Part shown: one piece after another, positions 33,241 through 41,712 of the stretch
How the letters are laid out: each line of letters starts with the position of its first letter
How positions within the stretch are numbered: position 1 is the stretch's first letter
Notes under the pieces: model-generated
Database searches by the model: none
What the model was told of the DNA's origin: nothing
Seen by the model: the letters and a program-made list of their open reading frames with translations, nothing else
Position numbers and translations under genes: made by a program
Source: Gammaproteobacteria bacterium
GTDB taxonomy: Bacteria; Pseudomonadota; Gammaproteobacteria; Steroidobacterales; GCA-2729495
Direction: 5' to 3'
Assembly (NCBI GenBank): GCA_016874095.1
Contig: VGVH01000002.1
Location: forward strand, 200,549-264,548
Length of the DNA stretch: 64,000 bases

Positions 33241-33903
33241 ATGGACCAGGCCGAAAAGAAGCAGCAGGTAGCAAACGCCGCAGCCGAGATGGTCGAGTCT
33301 GGCATCAAGCTCGGTGTCGGCAGCGGTTCCACGGTCAACCTGTTCATCGACGCCATGGCGCGACGCGGCCGCGCGCCGGCGGCCCTGGTGGCCAGTTCTC
33401 GCGAGACGGAACGGCGTCTGCGGGTGGCCGGGTTCCAGGTGAGCGAACTGGGCGATGTCGGTGACCTGGACCTCTATGTCGACGGCGCCGACGAGGCCAA
33501 CAAGAACTTCCAGCTGGTGAAGGGGGGTGGCGGCGCACTCACCCGCGAGAAGATCGTCGCCGCGGCCTCACGCCGTTTCGTCTGCATCATCGACGACTCG
33601 AAGTGGGTGGCGGTCCTCGGCCAGTTCCCCCTCCCTGTCGAGGTGATCCCCATGGCCCAGTCCTATGTCGCCCGGCAGATGGTGCGGCAGCGTGGACAGC
33701 CTATCCTCCGCAAGGGATTCGTTACCGACAACGGCAACGTGATCCTGGACGTGCACAGCCTGGCCATCGAGAACCCGGTCGAACTCGAGACCCGCATCAA
33801 CCAGATCGCAGGCGTCGTGACGGTCGGACTCTTCGCCCAGCGGCCAGCCGACGTGATCCTGATGGCCGGCGACAGCGGCATCAAACGACTGGAACGGCGG
33901 TAG
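33241..33903 (+). CDS. rpiA: Ribose-5-phosphate isomerase A
   Basis: 220 residues from ATG 33241. A GTG 18 bp upstream in the same frame is less likely because it only adds ASEPS. The phosphate-binding loop is GVGSGSTVNLFIDAM, the catalytic region DLYVDGADEAN and the active-site Lys loop LVKGGGGALTREKIVAA. It interconverts ribose-5-phosphate and ribulose-5-phosphate in the pentose phosphate pathway. A TATACT (33194-33199) sits upstream as a possible -10 box. Its epimerase counterpart rpe lies 3 kb away. Confidence 0.95.
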   Translation: MDQAEKKQQVANAAAEMVESGIKLGVGSGSTVNLFIDAMARRGRAPAALVASSRETERRLRVAGFQVSELGDVGDLDLYVDGADEANKNFQLVKGGGGALTREKIVAAASRRFVCIIDDSKWVAVLGQFPLPVEVIPMAQSYVARQMVRQRGQPILRKGFVTDNGNVILDVHSLAIENPVELETRINQIAGVVTVGLFAQRPADVILMAGDSGIKRLERR

Positions 33904-33912
33904 GAAAACGAC

Positions 33913-33937
33913 AAAGACCCGGCATGACCGGGCCTTT
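33913..33937. terminator. Short bidirectional hairpin between rpiA and tRNA-Gln
   Basis: AAAG-A-CCCGG, CATGA loop, CCGGG-C-CTTT: a 5-bp GC core extended by four AT/GC pairs across one mismatch. It has As on one side and Ts on the other, so it can end the convergent rpiA and tRNA-Gln transcripts. Confidence 0.5.
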
Positions 33938-33944
33938 GCGCATC

Positions 33945-34018
33945 TGGCTGGGGGACTAGGATTCGAACCTAGATTAACGGAGTCAGAGTCCGCTGTCCTA
34001 CCATTGGACGATCCCCCA
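33945..34018 (-). tRNA. tRNA-Gln (CTG anticodon)
   Basis: The minus strand folds as a tRNA: acceptor TGGGGGA/TCCCCCA, D-arm with AATGGTAGGAC, anticodon arm GCGGA-CTCTGAC-TCCGT with CTG at 34-36, and T-arm CTAGG-TTCGAAT-CCTAG. The 3' CCA is encoded. It has the U1-A72 pair and G73 typical of glutamine tRNAs. It lies 50 bp downstream of rpsI on the same strand and may be processed from that transcript. Confidence 0.95.
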
Positions 34019-34068
34019 AAGTGAGCGGCGGATCGACTGCGGTACGGCACCGCCGCCCGCGATCCACC

Positions 34069-34461
34069 TCAACGCTTGGAGTACTGCGTCGCCCGGCGGG
34101 CCTTGCGGACACCGACCTTCTTGCGCTCAACCTCGCGCGCGTCGCGGGTCACGAAGCCGGCGACCCGCAGCGGCTTGCGCAGACTCTCGTCGTAGGCGAT
34201 CAATGCACGCGTCAGTCCATGGCGGATCGCGCCGGCCTGACCGGTGGTCCCGCCGCCTGCAACCGACACGTCAACGTCGAAACGCGTGGCCAGCTGGGTG
34301 AGCTCAAGCGGCTGTCGCACGATCATGCGCGCAGTCTTGCGGCCGAAAAACTCGTCCAGGGACCGCTGGTTGACCGTGATGGCCCCCTTGCCGGGGCGGA
34401 TGAAGACGCGGGCCGTGGAACTCTTGCGGCGGCCGGTACCGTAGAAAGCCTGTGTTGCCAT
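34069..34461 (-). CDS. rpsI: 30S ribosomal protein S9
   Basis: 130 residues from the ATG at 34459-34461. The [20 protein letters not shown]-terminus and the C-terminal [17 protein letters not shown], whose last SKR tail contacts P-site tRNA, are universal S9 features. It follows rplM by 40 bp in the usual rplM-rpsI operon. Confidence 0.98.
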   Translation of the reverse strand: MATQAFYGTGRRKSSTARVFIRPGKGAITVNQRSLDEFFGRKTARMIVRQPLELTQLATRFDVDVSVAGGGTTGQAGAIRHGLTRALIAYDESLRKPLRVAGFVTRDAREVERKKVGVRKARRATQYSKR

Positions 34462-34501
34462 GGGGTCGCTGAACCTGGTCTGAAAGGGGAAGGACTGACG
34501 C

Positions 34502-34930
34502 TCAGATATCGAGCGGCTGGGGCTGCTGGGCGGCGTGTTCGTGCTCGGCGCCGGCGAAGACCTTGAGCTTGCGCAACATGGCGCTGCCCAGCGAGTTCTT
34601 CGGCAGCATGCCTTTAACGGCGATGCGCAATGCACGGTCGGGAGCCCGCTGCAGCAGGTGTTCGAGGCTCTCGGTCTTCAGGTTGCCGACGTGACCGGTA
34701 AAGGTCTGGTACGTCTTGTCCTTCAGCTTGCGGCCGGTGACCTTGATGCGTGCCGCATTGACGACGACGATGTAGTCGCCGGTATCGACATGCGGGGTAT
34801 AGATCGGCTTGTGCTTGCCGCGCAGGCGGCGAGCCAGCTCGGTAGCCAGCCGGCCCAGCGTGCGCCCGTCGGCATCGACCAGGTACCAGCCGTGCTTGAC
34901 CTCTTCGGGCTTGGCGGAAATCGTTCTCAT
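34502..34930 (-). CDS. rplM: 50S ribosomal protein L13
   Basis: 142 residues. [20 protein letters not shown] at the start and [13 protein letters not shown] motif ([20 protein letters not shown]) identify L13. It is an early-assembly protein of the large subunit. It is the first gene of the rplM-rpsI operon; the upstream 137 bp is GC-rich with a TTTTAC patch on its coding strand. The C-terminus is slightly extended ([14 protein letters not shown]). Confidence 0.98.
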   Translation of the reverse strand: MRTISAKPEEVKHGWYLVDADGRTLGRLATELARRLRGKHKPIYTPHVDTGDYIVVVNAARIKVTGRKLKDKTYQTFTGHVGNLKTESLEHLLQRAPDRALRIAVKGMLPKNSLGSAMLRKLKVFAGAEHEHAAQQPQPLDI

Positions 34931-35067
34931 GGTTGTCCAGGGTGCGTGCCCGCGCCTGCCGCGGGCACAAGGGGGCGCATTTTACGGGGCCGCCGGAGCC
35001 GTTTCAACGCGAAAACGCGGCCCTCCGGGGGAAATATCCCCAGGCAGACGCCTGAGCTAAGTCACTG

Positions 35068-35330
35068 TCAGAAGGTGTATTTCAGTGAAATGGAGATCTG
35101 GGTGTTCGTGTCGTCGATGTCGGCCGGCACGTCGGTGTTGTGCTTAACCAGGTAGGCGAGGACCAGGGAGAGGTTGCCGACGACGGTCGCCTGCAGCTCG
35201 GTCAGGGACTCGAAATAGGTGATGTCGGACCCGATGGTGCTGGCCAGCTTTTGGCTGAACAGCGCCGTTTCGCTGATGTGCCAGTGGCAGTCGCCGGCCC
35301 CGAGGTTCGCCCTATACTGGAGCGCATGCG
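35068..35330 (-). pseudogene. C-terminal relic of a DUF481-type outer-membrane protein
   Basis: The minus strand encodes about 85 residues ending at TGA 35068-35070: alternating strands such as ISETALFSQKLASTIGSDI, TYFESLTELQATVVGNLSLV and LAYLVKHNTDVPADIDDTN, finishing with ISISLKYTF, an outer-membrane beta-barrel C-terminus with terminal Phe. The RHNTDVP-like strand-turn is typical of DUF481 (YdiY-like) proteins. No start codon or N-terminal two-thirds is present; the frame dissolves where coq7 begins. It is a 3' gene fragment and explains most of the otherwise non-coding 34931-35325 gap. Confidence 0.75.
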
Positions 35331-35952
35331 CGAGAGCAGCCTCCTCGACCTATTCGTCGGCACTGCCGACTCGGCCTTGCGCACGCTGTTCCACGCACCG
35401 GGAGGCACGACGGTGCCAGTGAGCGACGACAGCCGGCTCACCGCCAGTGAGCGCGACCGCTCCGCCCGCCTGATGCGGGTCAACCATGCAGGCGAGGTCG
35501 CGGCACAGGCGCTTTATCGCGGCCAGGCGCTCGTCGCGCGCGACCCGGCACTGCGCGCCGATCTGCTCAAGGCAGCTGCCGAGGAAGAAGATCACCTGGG
35601 GTGGTGCGCGGCCCGTACCCGCGCGCTCGGGCAGGACACCAGCAGGCTGGGACCGCTGTGGTACGCCGGTTCGCTGGCAATCGGCGCAGCGGCGGGTCTC
35701 GCGGGCGATCGCTGGAGCCGCGGTTTCATCGCCGAAACGGAGCGGCAGGTCTGCGAGCACCTGGACGGGCACCTCGAGCGCTTGCCGGCAGCGGACGCCA
35801 CGAGCCGGGCCGTGGTCCGGCGCATGCGCGCCGATGAAGCAGCGCACCAGCACCGCGCGGAATCGCAGGGCGCTGCCGCCCTGCCGCTGTCCGTTCGTCT
35901 GGGCATGCGCGCGGCTGCGCGCGTGATGACCGGGGTCGCACGTTATCTATAG
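35326..35952 (+). CDS. coq7: 2-polyprenyl-3-methyl-6-methoxy-1,4-benzoquinone monooxygenase (Coq7)
   Basis: 208 residues from ATG 35326; the upstream frame lies in the DUF481 relic. Two di-iron ExxH repeats are visible: MRVNHAGEVAAQALYRGQ with AAEEEDHLGWC, and ETERQVCEHL with MRADEAAHQH. Coq7 hydroxylates C6 in ubiquinone synthesis, complementing the UbiH/UbiI flavoproteins encoded 6 kb away. A TATACT (35313-35318) ends 7 bp before the ATG, so the mRNA may be leaderless; GGAG lies only 3 nt before the ATG. Confidence 0.93.
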   Translation: MRESSLLDLFVGTADSALRTLFHAPGGTTVPVSDDSRLTASERDRSARLMRVNHAGEVAAQALYRGQALVARDPALRADLLKAAAEEEDHLGWCAARTRALGQDTSRLGPLWYAGSLAIGAAAGLAGDRWSRGFIAETERQVCEHLDGHLERLPAADATSRAVVRRMRADEAAHQHRAESQGAAALPLSVRLGMRAAARVMTGVARYL

Positions 35953-36014
35953 GGCCGTATCCGGCGGTCTCGGGGCCTCGGGAGCCACCCGAGGAGGCCC
36001 TGGCGGCCCATACC

Positions 36015-36030
36015 TGTGAGCGATCTCACA
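36015..36030. promoter_or_regulatory. Perfect CRP-type operator TGTGA-N6-TCACA
   Basis: TGTGAGCGATCTCACA matches the enterobacterial CRP consensus half-sites exactly and is fully symmetrical. Its centre lies about 60-62 bp upstream of the start site predicted from the crp promoter, the class I activator position. The gene it controls encodes a CRP homologue, so autoregulation is likely. Confidence 0.8.
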
Positions 36031-36045
36031 GTTCCGCAAACCGAC

Positions 36046-36076
36046 TTGACATACTTCGCGCCAGCTGTGCTTAAAC
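36046..36076 (+). promoter_or_regulatory. crp promoter
   Basis: A perfect TTGACA (36046-36051) is followed after 19 bp by TTAAAC (36071-36076). CTTAAA one base earlier gives 18 bp. TGTG just before the -10 resembles an extended -10 element. The predicted start at about 36083 leaves a 110-nt leader before the crp ATG. Confidence 0.6.
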
Positions 36077-36193
36077 TGGCGGCCAATTGAACATATCGTC
36101 CGTCGCCAATTCGCACGACGCATATGGTTCACGGGTTCTACGGGTTGCTGATTTGGGTTGTTGTTGTGAATTCCTTCTAGGGGAGGCTGCGAA

Positions 36194-36892
36194 ATGGCTA
36201 CGAACGGAAAGACGCTAAGCGACATTCCGGCGATCAACCGGTTCCTGAACTACTGCCGCCTGCGCACGGTCCCGGGCAAGACGGTCATGATCCACGCGGG
36301 CGACGTGCCCGACACGCTCTACTACATCTGCTCGGGCTCGGTCGAAGTGATGATCGAGGACGAGGACGGCAATGAAATGGTTCTGGCCTACCTGAACAAG
36401 GGCCAGTTCTTCGGCGAAATGGGCCTCTTCAACGAGCAGCCGAGCCGTAGCGCCTGGGTGCGCACGCGGGTCTCCTCGGAAATCGCCGAAATGACCTACC
36501 CCCGCTTCCGCCAGATCGCGAGCGAGAGCCCCGGCCTCGTATTCGAGCTGGCGACCCAGATGGCGACACGCCTCAACCGCACGAACCGCAAGCTCTCGGA
36601 CCTGGCATTCGTCGATGTCACCGGGCGCGTGGCTCATGCGATCCGCGACCTCTGCAACGAACCGGACGCGTTGACTCATCCGCAGGGCATGCAGATCAAG
36701 GTCAGCCGCCAGGAACTGTCGCGGCTCGTCGGCTGCTCGAGAGAAATGGCAGGTCGGGTGCTGAAAGTCCTCGAGGACGAGGGCTTGGTGACGGCCAGCG
36801 GCAAGACCATCGTGGTCTACAACGTCCGACCCCAGCCGAAGATCCGCGCCGTGCCGGATACCACGGCACCGGTCGCGGCGAACGGCCAGTAA
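36194..36892 (+). CDS. crp: CRP/Vfr/Clp-type global transcription regulator
   Basis: 232 residues. The cyclic-nucleotide domain has LYYICSGSVEVMIED and the phosphate-binding cassette FFGEMGLFNEQPSRSAWVR (Glu, Arg and Ser conserved). The long dimerisation helix reads TRLNRTNRKLSDLAFVDVTG, where E. coli CRP has Thr127-Ser128 and this protein has Thr-Asn. The helix-turn-helix is VSRQELSRLVGCSREMAGRV. It should bind TGTGA-N6-TCACA sites such as the one 164 bp upstream. Whether the ligand is cAMP (Vfr/CRP) or c-di-GMP (Xanthomonas Clp) cannot be decided. A strong GGGGAGG ribosome site precedes the ATG. Confidence 0.94.
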   Translation: MATNGKTLSDIPAINRFLNYCRLRTVPGKTVMIHAGDVPDTLYYICSGSVEVMIEDEDGNEMVLAYLNKGQFFGEMGLFNEQPSRSAWVRTRVSSEIAEMTYPRFRQIASESPGLVFELATQMATRLNRTNRKLSDLAFVDVTGRVAHAIRDLCNEPDALTHPQGMQIKVSRQELSRLVGCSREMAGRVLKVLEDEGLVTASGKTIVVYNVRPQPKIRAVPDTTAPVAANGQ

Positions 36893-36910
36893 TTCCGAAT
36901 CTCCGCTAGA

Positions 36911-37633
36911 TCAGGCGGCGGTCGCGCCAGCGGCCGCCGCCAATTCCTTTCTCATGGCCGCGATCGTGGCGCCGTAGTCGGGACTGCCGAATATCGCGGA
37001 CCCCGCAACGAAGGTGTCGGCGCCCGCAGCGGCCACGGCGCCGATATTCTCCACCTTGATGCCGCCGTCCACTTCGAGGCGGATGGCCCTCCCCGAGCGA
37101 GCGATGCGCTGGCGGATCTCGCGCAGCTTGGCCAGCGCCGACGGGATGAAGCTCTGCCCGCCGAAGCCCGGGTTCACCGACATGACCAGCACGAAATCGA
37201 GCTTGTCGAGCGTGTAGTCCAGGCAGGAGACGGGTGTCGACGGATTGAGCACCAGCCCTGCCTTGCAGCCCAGCCGGTGGATGAGCCCGATGCTGCGATC
37301 GACATGGTCGCTCGCCTCCGGATGAAAGCTGATCCAGCTCGCCCCCGCCGATGCGAAGTCCTCGATCAGCCGGTCCACGGGGCGCACCATCAGGTGCACG
37401 TCGATCGGGGCCTTGATGCCGTGTCTGCGCAGTGCCTGGCACACCAGCGGCCCGATGGTGAGATTCGGGACGTAGTGGTTGTCCATCACGTCGAAGTGGA
37501 CGATGTCGGCACCGGCAGCAAGGACGGTGTCCACCTCGTCGCCGAGACGGGCAAAGTCGGCGGAGAGTATCGAGGGTGCGATCAATGCCGCCTGTTGGGC
37601 CAAGTGCAGCGTCCTGCGGGAGGTGCGCGCCAT
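36911..37633 (-). CDS. rpe: Ribulose-phosphate 3-epimerase
   Basis: 240 residues. TIM-barrel motifs are [31 protein letters not shown] with metal-binding His/Asp, [30 protein letters not shown] and the phosphate-binding [13 protein letters not shown]. It interconverts ribulose-5-P and xylulose-5-P. It starts 12 bp after djlA, so the two are co-transcribed, and is convergent with crp. The N-terminus has about 15 extra residues, so an internal start is possible. Confidence 0.96.
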   Translation of the reverse strand: MARTSRRTLHLAQQAALIAPSILSADFARLGDEVDTVLAAGADIVHFDVMDNHYVPNLTIGPLVCQALRRHGIKAPIDVHLMVRPVDRLIEDFASAGASWISFHPEASDHVDRSIGLIHRLGCKAGLVLNPSTPVSCLDYTLDKLDFVLVMSVNPGFGGQSFIPSALAKLREIRQRIARSGRAIRLEVDGGIKVENIGAVAAAGADTFVAGSAIFGSPDYGATIAAMRKELAAAAGATAA

Positions 37634-37645
37634 GTTAGCACGGGC

Positions 37646-38455
37646 CTAGCGGAACCCCCGGTTGTCGCGGATCGCCTCGTAAGCCGCACGTATCTCGCGG
37701 GTACGATCTTCCGCCAGGCGCAGCAACGCCGGCGGCAATCCGCGCGATGCCTGTTTGTCCGGATGGTGTTCGTTCATCAGCCGCCGGTATGCGACCTTGA
37801 CCTCCGCATCCGTCGCAGCGGAGCTGAGCCCCAGCGCCTCGTACGCCTTGCCGAGGTCGATAGCGGCCTGGCGGGCGGCGTTGTCACCGGCGAAGCGGCG
37901 TCTGGCACGCAGGGCTGACTCTATGCGCAGCAATGCGAGCCTTCCGACGCCCAGCCGATCGGCGATGCGGCCGAGCAGTTCGCGCTCCGCCTGGCTGATG
38001 GCACCCTTGACCAGTGCGACGTCGATCTGGACTTCCAGGAACATCAGCAGCAGCTGGGGGTCTCCGCCGCAGTAGCGATTGAAGCGATCGACCTGGTCGT
38101 CGATCGGATAGTCGGGCCGCTTGCCCTGGTTGAACAGCGCCATGGCAGCCCCGGCTTCCTCCTCTCCGAGATGCATCCGGCGCATGACGTCGCGTGCCCC
38201 GGCGATGTCATCTTCCGATACACGGCCGTCGGCCTTCGCGAGGTGCCCCATGACCGCGAAGGTCGCCTCGAAGAACTGTTGCTGCCGTTTCTGGCTGGAG
38301 ACGCGGGACCGGCGCCGGCGGTTGTCCTTCGTGCCGCCACGCGACGCCATGCGGCGATCGAACTGATGGCCGACGAGCAGACCGAGCAGCGCCCCCGGCA
38401 CGCGGGCCGCAAGCAACCCGAGCAGCCCGCCGATCACCTTCCCTATGATGTTCAT
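37646..38455 (-). CDS. djlA: Membrane-anchored J-domain co-chaperone DjlA
   Basis: 269 residues from the ATG at 38453-38455 ([13 protein letters not shown]). An N-terminal Gly-rich transmembrane segment (4-33) is followed by a basic linker, a TerB-like helical domain (about 65-175) and a C-terminal J-domain with HHPDK (His-Pro-Asp at about 228-230). It stimulates DnaK at the inner membrane. It is divergent from purC with 70 bp between start codons. Confidence 0.92.
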   Translation of the reverse strand: MNIIGKVIGGLLGLLAARVPGALLGLLVGHQFDRRMASRGGTKDNRRRRSRVSSQKRQQQFFEATFAVMGHLAKADGRVSEDDIAGARDVMRRMHLGEEEAGAAMALFNQGKRPDYPIDDQVDRFNRYCGGDPQLLLMFLEVQIDVALVKGAISQAERELLGRIADRLGVGRLALLRIESALRARRRFAGDNAARQAAIDLGKAYEALGLSSAATDAEVKVAYRRLMNEHHPDKQASRGLPPALLRLAEDRTREIRAAYEAIRDNRGFR

Positions 38456-38525
38456 GCTGCCTCGAGCGCCGGGCCATGATGCGGGCTTACAATACGCGGC
38501 TCCACAGCTCCCTCCGGTAGGAACC

Positions 38526-39428
38526 ATGACCCGCGGCTCAGAGTCGGCCCTCTACGATTCCAAGTTGACCGGGCTGCGCCGCATCAGTCAAGGCAAGGTC
38601 CGCGACATCTACGAGGTGGATGACGGGCACCTGCTCATCGTGACCACCGACCGCCTGTCCGCATTTGACGTGGTATTGCCGGACCCGATACCGGGCAAGG
38701 GAGCGGTGCTGAACCAGCTGTCGAATTTCTGGTTCGAGCGAATGAAATCGGTGGTCCCCAACCATCTGTCCGACCGCCGGCTCGAACACGTCGTGCAGGA
38801 CCCCGCCGAGCGCGCGCTGCTAAAAGACCGGGCCATCGTCGTCAAGCGGCTGAAGCCGTTGCCGGTGGAAGCGGTGGTTCGCGGCTATCTCATCGGATCG
38901 GGCTGGAAGGACTACAAGGCGACCGGTGCCGTGTGTGGAATCGTCCTGCCGCCAGGCCTGCAGATGGCGGCACCGTTGCCGCAACCCATATTCACGCCGG
39001 CCACCAAGGCTGAGATCGGCGCGCACGACGAGAACATCAGCTTCTCGGCCATGGAGAAACTGGTGGGCAGTGAAGTGGCTGGCGCTGTCAGGCAGTTCGC
39101 CATCGAGATCTATCGTCGCGCCGCGGAATACGCACGCACTCGCGGCATCATCATCGCGGATACGAAGTTCGAATTTGGCCTCGACCCCGCCGGGCGGCTG
39201 TACCTGATCGACGAGGCGCTGACGCCCGACTCCTCCCGCTTCTGGCCGGCCGCCGACTATCGTGTCGGCATCAGCCCGCCGAGTTTCGACAAGCAGTACG
39301 TGCGTGACTACCTCGAAACACTCACCTGGGACAAGAAAGCTCCGGGGCCGAAACTGCCGGAGGAAGTGATCCGACGGACGGCTGCCAAGTACCGCCAGGC
39401 ACTCGGCCAGCTGACCCGCCATGCCTGA
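38526..39428 (+). CDS. purC: Phosphoribosylaminoimidazole-succinocarboxamide synthase
   Basis: 300 residues from ATG 38526, the longer yeast/alpha-type SAICAR synthetase. Family blocks are [64 protein letters not shown] and [16 protein letters not shown]. It ligates aspartate to CAIR in purine synthesis. A TACAAT (38488-38493) is the probable -10 box in the divergent gap. Confidence 0.96.
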   Translation: MTRGSESALYDSKLTGLRRISQGKVRDIYEVDDGHLLIVTTDRLSAFDVVLPDPIPGKGAVLNQLSNFWFERMKSVVPNHLSDRRLEHVVQDPAERALLKDRAIVVKRLKPLPVEAVVRGYLIGSGWKDYKATGAVCGIVLPPGLQMAAPLPQPIFTPATKAEIGAHDENISFSAMEKLVGSEVAGAVRQFAIEIYRRAAEYARTRGIIIADTKFEFGLDPAGRLYLIDEALTPDSSRFWPAADYRVGISPPSFDKQYVRDYLETLTWDKKAPGPKLPEEVIRRTAAKYRQALGQLTRHA

Positions 39429-40148
39429 CACGCACAGCAACATGCCGGACGCCCCCGCCCAGCGCATCGAATCCCTGCTGTGGCACCGCGGCGTGCAGGC
39501 CTTGCCATAGCCGGCGCGGGCCGGGGTGGAGGTGTTGCGCCATGGCTGGTGCCTGCTACGCGACATTCCGGCCGGCCGCCTCACGCTGCAGGCGACGGGC
39601 CTCGTCGACGTCACGAGCCTGTCGGTCCTGAAGACCTTCGGTTTCCAGCGCGAGATCGAGCCGCTGCTGAGGCAGCTGCTCACGCCGCTCGGCGCCGGCG
39701 GCGCCGAGATCACCCAGACGGTCCTCGACTTCGTGGACAACGCCCAGAGCGACGTGCTCGCCGGAATCGGCATGATCGTGCTGTTCCTGACGGCGGTGTC
39801 GATGGCGGACCAGGTGGAGACCGGCTTCAACCGTATCTGGCGGGTCGAACGGCCGCGCAGCATCGGCCGGCGCGTGAGCGAGTTTCTCACCCTGATCCTC
39901 GTCGGCCCGGTCTTGCGCTGTCGCCGGTCGTAGTGCGCCTGGAAACCGCGGGGCTCCTCGCCCGTACGGCGGGCGAACGCCTGCTGCCCGGACGCGACCT
40001 GAATGCCATCCTCGTGAGCGACATCGATGCGGACACCCGCTGGCCAGACCCGGTTCCCGGGCTGCAGGCGCGGATAGATGCGGGAGTTGGCGAGGCGCTT
40101 GGCCGGATGACGCTGGCCGACCTGCTGGCCGATCGACCGACCGGTTGA
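39421..40148 (+). pseudogene. YihY/BrkB (UPF0761) membrane protein, multiply disrupted
   Basis: Starting with ATG 39421, which overlaps the purC stop, the frame encodes IESLLWHRGVQALP, hits TAG at 39508-39510, and continues in the same frame as PARAGVEVLRHGWCLLRDI. The first helix is shortened: LTLQATGLVDVTSLSVLK lacks about 20 residues present in the family. The region ITQTVLDFVDNAQSDVLAGI to SEFLTLILVGPVL is normal, but then about 170 residues of the helical core are missing and a frame change at about 39915 leads into the family's C-terminus (ETAGLLARTAGERLLPGRDL...GRMTLADLL). Nonsense mutation, two deletions and a frameshift make it non-functional. Confidence 0.85.
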
Positions 40149-41489
40149 TCAGCTGCCGGCGACCGTCATTTCGCGCACCAGGATGGAACCGGTCTGGATG
40201 CCGCCGCGCAGGTCGCGATCCGTTCCGATCGCGGCAATCCCGTGGAACACGTCCCTGAGATTTCCCGCGATCGTGACCTCGCTCACCGGGTAGCGCAGTT
40301 CGCCACCCTCGACCCAGAAGCCCACGGCACCGCGCGAGTAGTCGCCTGTCACGGGATTGATGCCGCTGCCCATCAGTTCGGTGACGAGAAAGCCGCTGCC
40401 CATCTCGGCCAGCAGGTCGGCAAAGCTCGCGCCGGTGTCGGCGACGACAAGATTGTGCGCGCCGCCGGCGTTGCCAGTCGTCTCCATGCCGAGCCGCCGG
40501 GCCGAATAGCTGCTCAGGAAGTACCCCTGCAACACGCCGCGGTCCACGACGCGGCGATCGGCGGTCGCGACGCCGTCGTCGTCATACGGTGCGCTGGCGA
40601 GGGCGCGCGGCAGATGCGGGTGTTCGTCGATTGTCATGCAAGGCGCCATTACGGCCGTGCCCAGGCTGTCGAGGAGAAAAGACGACCTGCGATACAGCGC
40701 GCCGCCACTCACTGCGCCGACCAGATGGCCCACGAGGCTGCGCGCAAGCCGTGCGGGGTACAGGACAGGTGCGGTCCTCGTGCCGATCTTCACGGCGCCG
40801 AGGCGAGCGCAGGCACACCGGGCCGCCTCCCGACCGACCGCCACCGGTGACTCGAGGGCGTCGGGGTGGCGCGCCGTGGTGTAGTCCATGTCGCGTTCCA
40901 TCTGTTCGCCGGCACTGGCGATGACGGCACAGGAAACGCTGTGGTGAGTATCGCTGTAGCCAGCCAGGAAGCCGTGGCTGTTGCCCTGCGCACGGTAGCC
41001 GTCGTGGCTCGAGACGCCGGCTCCCTCGGAATTGGTGATGCGCGCATCCGCGTCGAGCGCCGCAGACTCGCAGCGCGTCGCGAGATCGATGGCGGCATCT
41101 GCGTCGAGCGACCAGGGGTGGCGAAGATCAAGATCCGGTACATGGCGGGCCAGCCGCGCGGGATCGGCGAGCCCGGCGAAGGCGTCCTCGGTGGTGTACT
41201 TCGCCAGCGCGCAGGCCTTGCGCACGGTTTCCTCGAGCGCCGCTGCACCGAGGTCCGAGGTGCTGGCGCTGCCCTTGCGCTTGCCGAAGTAGACCGTGAC
41301 GCCCATGCCCTGATCGCGATGGAACTCGAGGGTCTCGACCTCGCGCATGCGTACGTTCACGGTGAGCCCGGTGCTGAAGCTCGCGGCGGCCTGCGCTTCC
41401 GACGCGCCCAGGCGCTTCGCCAGCGCCAGCGCGCCTGCAACGCGCTCCTGCAGGTCAGCAACACCGGGCTTGGGAGAGTTCGCTGACAT
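40149..41489 (-). CDS. pmbA: Metalloprotease PmbA/TldE
   Basis: 446 residues. Family segments are MREVETLEFHRDQGMGVTVYFGKRKG-type (shown as EVETLEFHRDQGMGVTVYFG), GVSSHDGYRAQGNSHGF, the substrate-barrel part LARSLVGHLVGAVSGGALY and the C-terminal GINPVTGDYSRGAVGFWVEG. It lacks the HExxxH of TldD and forms the TldD-TldE heterodimer, which degrades unfolded peptides and matures microcin/CcdA-type substrates. It is the last gene of the long minus-strand run. Confidence 0.94.
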   Translation of the reverse strand: MSANSPKPGVADLQERVAGALALAKRLGASEAQAAASFSTGLTVNVRMREVETLEFHRDQGMGVTVYFGKRKGSASTSDLGAAALEETVRKACALAKYTTEDAFAGLADPARLARHVPDLDLRHPWSLDADAAIDLATRCESAALDADARITNSEGAGVSSHDGYRAQGNSHGFLAGYSDTHHSVSCAVIASAGEQMERDMDYTTARHPDALESPVAVGREAARCACARLGAVKIGTRTAPVLYPARLARSLVGHLVGAVSGGALYRRSSFLLDSLGTAVMAPCMTIDEHPHLPRALASAPYDDDGVATADRRVVDRGVLQGYFLSSYSARRLGMETTGNAGGAHNLVVADTGASFADLLAEMGSGFLVTELMGSGINPVTGDYSRGAVGFWVEGGELRYPVSEVTIAGNLRDVFHGIAAIGTDRDLRGGIQTGSILVREMTVAGS

Positions 41490-41687
41490 TCAGTGCCTTC
41501 GTCGATAGTCCCGTCTACGCCAGCCGATGAAGCTCCCCGCCGTCACCAGAGCGAGGCCGAGCACAAGCAATACGGCCGGCAGTACGCCGCGCCCGCTGTC
41601 CAGCGCAGCGAGCAGCAGCAAGGCGCCCGCTGCGGCGTAGAACCACGGGAGCATTTCGTAGAGCGGTTTCGCGAGCCAGAGGCGCAT
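41490..41687 (-). CDS. Small membrane protein between tldD and pmbA
   Basis: 65 residues with two hydrophobic helices (about 13-29 and 34-53) and a very basic C-terminus (WRRRDYRRRH). No family is recognised. It is directly adjacent to pmbA, with no bases between stop and start, and 25 bp after tldD, so it is part of the operon. A role with TldD/E is only suggested by position. Confidence 0.6.
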   Translation of the reverse strand: MRLWLAKPLYEMLPWFYAAAGALLLLAALDSGRGVLPAVLLVLGLALVTAGSFIGWRRRDYRRRH

Positions 41688-41712
41688 TCGTCCGATGACC
41701 CTTCAGTCGTTA

